8,393 nucleotides of DNA from an uncultured bacterium. Its GTDB lineage: Bacteria > Bacteroidota > Bacteroidia > CAILMK01. Shown one piece after another: positions 6,749-8,393 of this stretch (position 1 is its first letter; every line of letters starts with the position of its first letter). Under the pieces are notes generated by a model. That model saw only the letters and a program-made list of their open reading frames with translations. It ran no database searches and was not told the origin of the DNA. A program made the translations under genes and the position numbers. The stretch is from NCBI GenBank assembly GCA_903835275.1, contig CAILMK010000480.1:1-8393 (forward strand), given 5' to 3'.

Positions 6749-8236
6749 ATGAAGAAAGTTTTAGTTGCTAATCGTGGAGAAATAGCCCTTCGCATTATGC
6801 GTTCTCTCAAGGAGATGGGTATCAAGACCGTTGCCGTTTATTCTGAGGCAGATAGAACTGCTCCGCATGTTCGTTTTGCAGACGAGGCTGTTTTGCTTGG
6901 TCCACCACCTTCATCAGAATCCTATTTATTAATGGATAAGATTATTGAGGCATCTAAAAAACTTGGGGTGGATGGAATCCATCCGGGCTATGGCTTCTTA
7001 TCTGAAAACGGAATATTTGCTGAAAAGGTAAAGGAAGCGGGAATCACTTTCATCGGTCCATCAGTAAAAGCCATCGAAATGATGGGCAATAAGTTAGCTG
7101 CAAAAAAAGCCGCCCTTGAATATGATGTGCCCATGCTTCCGGGGACTCCTGATGCTATTTCGGATAAAAAGGAAGCTGAAAAAATTGCTGCAAAAATCGG
7201 ATTCCCGGTTTTGATCAAAGCTGCTGCCGGTGGTGGTGGTAAAGGAATGCGCGTTGTCCAAAAATCGGAAGAGCTTTCCGAGCAAATGGATCGTGCTGTA
7301 AGTGAAGCACAGGCCTCCTTTGGCGATGGATCTGTTTTTCTTGAAAAATACGTTGCAGCCCCTAAACATATAGAAATACAGGTTTTAAGTGATTCTCATG
7401 GCAACCACTTATATCTGTTTGAGCGCGAATGCTCCATTCAAAGGCGTCACCAGAAAGTAGTTGAGGAAGCGCCTTCAGCAATATTGACTCCTGAAAAGAG
7501 AAAACAAATGGGGGAGGCGGCTACAAGAATAGCACGCGCCTGTGAATATACCGGTGCGGGGACTGTGGAATTCCTGATGGATGAAAACCAGGATTTCTTT
7601 TTCCTTGAAATGAATACCCGCCTTCAGGTGGAGCATCCCGTTACGGAAATGATCACGGGTGTGGATCTGGTAAAGGAACAAGTTCGTATAGCGCGAGGAG
7701 AAAAACTATCCTTTACGCAGGATGACTTAAAAATAAGCGGTCATGCAATAGAACTCCGTATATATGCAGAAGACCCTTCTAATAATTTCTTGCCGGATAT
7801 TGGGAAGCTACACACCTACCGTACTCCCGATGGACCGGGTATTCGCGTAGATTCAGGCTATGAGGAAGGAATGGATATTCCAGTGTATTATGACCCCATG
7901 ATCGCGAAACTAAGTGTACATGCTAATACCCGGGAAGAAGCGCTTGCTAAAATGCTTCGTGCTATAGATGATTACAAAATAGAAGGAGTAAGAAATACAT
8001 TATCCTTCGGAAAGTTTGTAATGAAACATGAAGCATTTATCTCCGGGAAATTCGACACGGGCTTTGTTCCTAAATATTTTACAGCCGATAAGCTGGAAGA
8101 AAGTACAGAAGAAGGAATGCTTGCCGCAGCAATACTAAGTGCACATATTAAAAGTATTTCAAAAAGCAGTTCATCCTATAAGAATCATGCAGCAACTCAA
8201 TCTTCTGCATGGAGTAAGAGGAGAGAAAAGAGGTAA
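6749..8236 (+). CDS. accC: Biotin carboxylase subunit of acetyl-/propionyl-CoA carboxylase
   Basis: This 495-residue enzyme uses ATP and bicarbonate to carboxylate the biotin of a carrier protein; a separate transferase then passes the carboxyl group to an acyl-CoA. The N-terminal domain begins MKKVLVANRGEIALRI, with GIHPGYGFLSEN at 76-87. The ATP-grasp part has K115, K157, the glycine loop AAAGGGGKGM (158-167), H207 and K236 (RRHQKVVEEAP). Catalytic and metal residues are E274, E287, N289, R291 and E295 in EMNTRLQVEHPVTE (287-300), and R337 in LRIYAEDP. These line up by motif with the E. coli active site. E. coli AccC is about 449 residues; the extra ~50 C-terminal residues here, ending in a Ser/Lys/Arg-rich tail, resemble longer Bacteroidota acyl-CoA carboxylase subunits. 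The ATG is chosen over the in-frame TTG at 6704 because the conserved family start is MKKVLVANRG. No carrier or transferase gene is in the window. Whether the substrate complex is acetyl- or propionyl-CoA carboxylase cannot be decided here. Confidence 0.95.
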   Translation: MKKVLVANRGEIALRIMRSLKEMGIKTVAVYSEADRTAPHVRFADEAVLLGPPPSSESYLLMDKIIEASKKLGVDGIHPGYGFLSENGIFAEKVKEAGITFIGPSVKAIEMMGNKLAAKKAALEYDVPMLPGTPDAISDKKEAEKIAAKIGFPVLIKAAAGGGGKGMRVVQKSEELSEQMDRAVSEAQASFGDGSVFLEKYVAAPKHIEIQVLSDSHGNHLYLFERECSIQRRHQKVVEEAPSAILTPEKRKQMGEAATRIARACEYTGAGTVEFLMDENQDFFFLEMNTRLQVEHPVTEMITGVDLVKEQVRIARGEKLSFTQDDLKISGHAIELRIYAEDPSNNFLPDIGKLHTYRTPDGPGIRVDSGYEEGMDIPVYYDPMIAKLSVHANTREEALAKMLRAIDDYKIEGVRNTLSFGKFVMKHEAFISGKFDTGFVPKYFTADKLEESTEEGMLAAAILSAHIKSISKSSSSYKNHAATQSSAWSKRREKR

Positions 8237-8249
8237 ATTGTTTTCAGTG

Positions 8250-8325
8250 TGAATTGCCACAGCTTTTAAGCCGTGGAGTAGGTAGCGATATCTTTCATTG
8301 TAGGGCTTTAGCCCATGGCAATTCA
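8250..8325. repeat. Palindromic intergenic element (REP/MITE-like) with nested hairpins
   Basis: A perfect 10-bp inverted repeat, TGAATTGCCA (8250-8259) and TGGCAATTCA (8316-8325), bounds a 76-bp unit. Inside are two further palindromes: CCACAGCTT / AAGCCGTGG (8257-8265 / 8268-8276, one mismatch) and GGGC-TTTA-GCCC (8303-8314). The first inner stem shares CCA with the outer left arm, so the two folds are mutually exclusive. No coding sequence or transposase is present. The layout resembles REP-type or miniature mobile elements found between genes; copies elsewhere in the genome cannot be shown from here. Confidence 0.6.
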
Positions 8326-8343
8326 TAAAGCATTAATTTCTTC

Positions 8344-8377
8344 AAAAAAAACCGGGCTGTAATTTCTTGCAGCCCGG
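8344..8377 (-). terminator. Intrinsic terminator, best oriented for a minus-strand gene from the right; possibly bidirectional
   Basis: An 8-bp perfect GC-rich stem, CCGGGCTG (8352-8359) and CAGCCCGG (8370-8377), encloses a 10-nt loop. On the minus strand it is followed directly by eight U (8344-8351), the classical form. On the plus strand the stem is followed only by AAGTTCTATTTAT, a poor U-tract, so it would end the biotin carboxylase transcript less efficiently. This implies a convergent gene beyond the right edge. Confidence 0.8.
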
Positions 8378-8393
8378 AAGTTCTATTTATCAA

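Noticed and set aside
6206..7681. Short open frames antisense to the sigma-factor and biotin carboxylase genes
   Set aside because: They lie within strongly conserved coding genes in other frames and have no independent support.
8250..8325. CRISPR repeat or attachment site
   Set aside because: There is only one unit with no spacer-repeat periodicity, and no cas genes, integrase or tRNA are nearby.

Overview
The window looks like chromosomal DNA of a Bacteroidota member, most likely of the Chitinophagales/Sphingobacteriales type. This rests on two PKD-rich envelope proteins, one ending in the gliding-motility-associated (CHU_C / T9SS type B) C-terminal domain. Other support is an AT-leaning composition, weak Shine-Dalgarno sequences, and sites matching the Bacteroidota -7 promoter element TAnnTTTG. 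The genus-level placement is inference.

Layout. Positions 1-4569 (minus strand) are one uninterrupted reading frame of 1523 codons. It starts with a clear Sec signal peptide and runs off the left edge without a stop: the N-terminal part of a giant secreted PKD-repeat protein. A 93-bp gap separates it from a two-gene minus-strand unit: an ECF-type sigma-70 factor (5966-6520, or 6541 with a TTG start) followed, with an 8-nt overlap, by a 436-residue single-pass membrane protein (4663-5973). That protein has a short cytoplasmic N-terminus, one transmembrane helix, a Ser/Thr/Asn/Gln-rich spacer, two PKD-like domains and a CHU_C-type terminal domain. Its position and topology make it the likely anti-sigma partner. 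A divergent intergenic region (6521-6748) leads to a plus-strand biotin carboxylase subunit gene (6749-8236). The right end holds a palindromic intergenic element (8250-8325) and an intrinsic terminator whose polarity fits a minus-strand gene arriving from beyond the right edge.

How the genes may work together. The sigma factor and the membrane protein are probably co-translated and form a trans-envelope signalling pair. The giant PKD protein lies directly downstream on the same strand with no convincing terminator between, so it could be co-transcribed or be a target of the pair. The biotin carboxylase is a housekeeping enzyme for acyl-CoA carboxylation with no evident link to the envelope genes. 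The most unusual point is the apparent fusion of an anti-sigma topology to a T9SS-type sorting domain, which suggests a sensor coupled to secretion or surface state; that function is inference.
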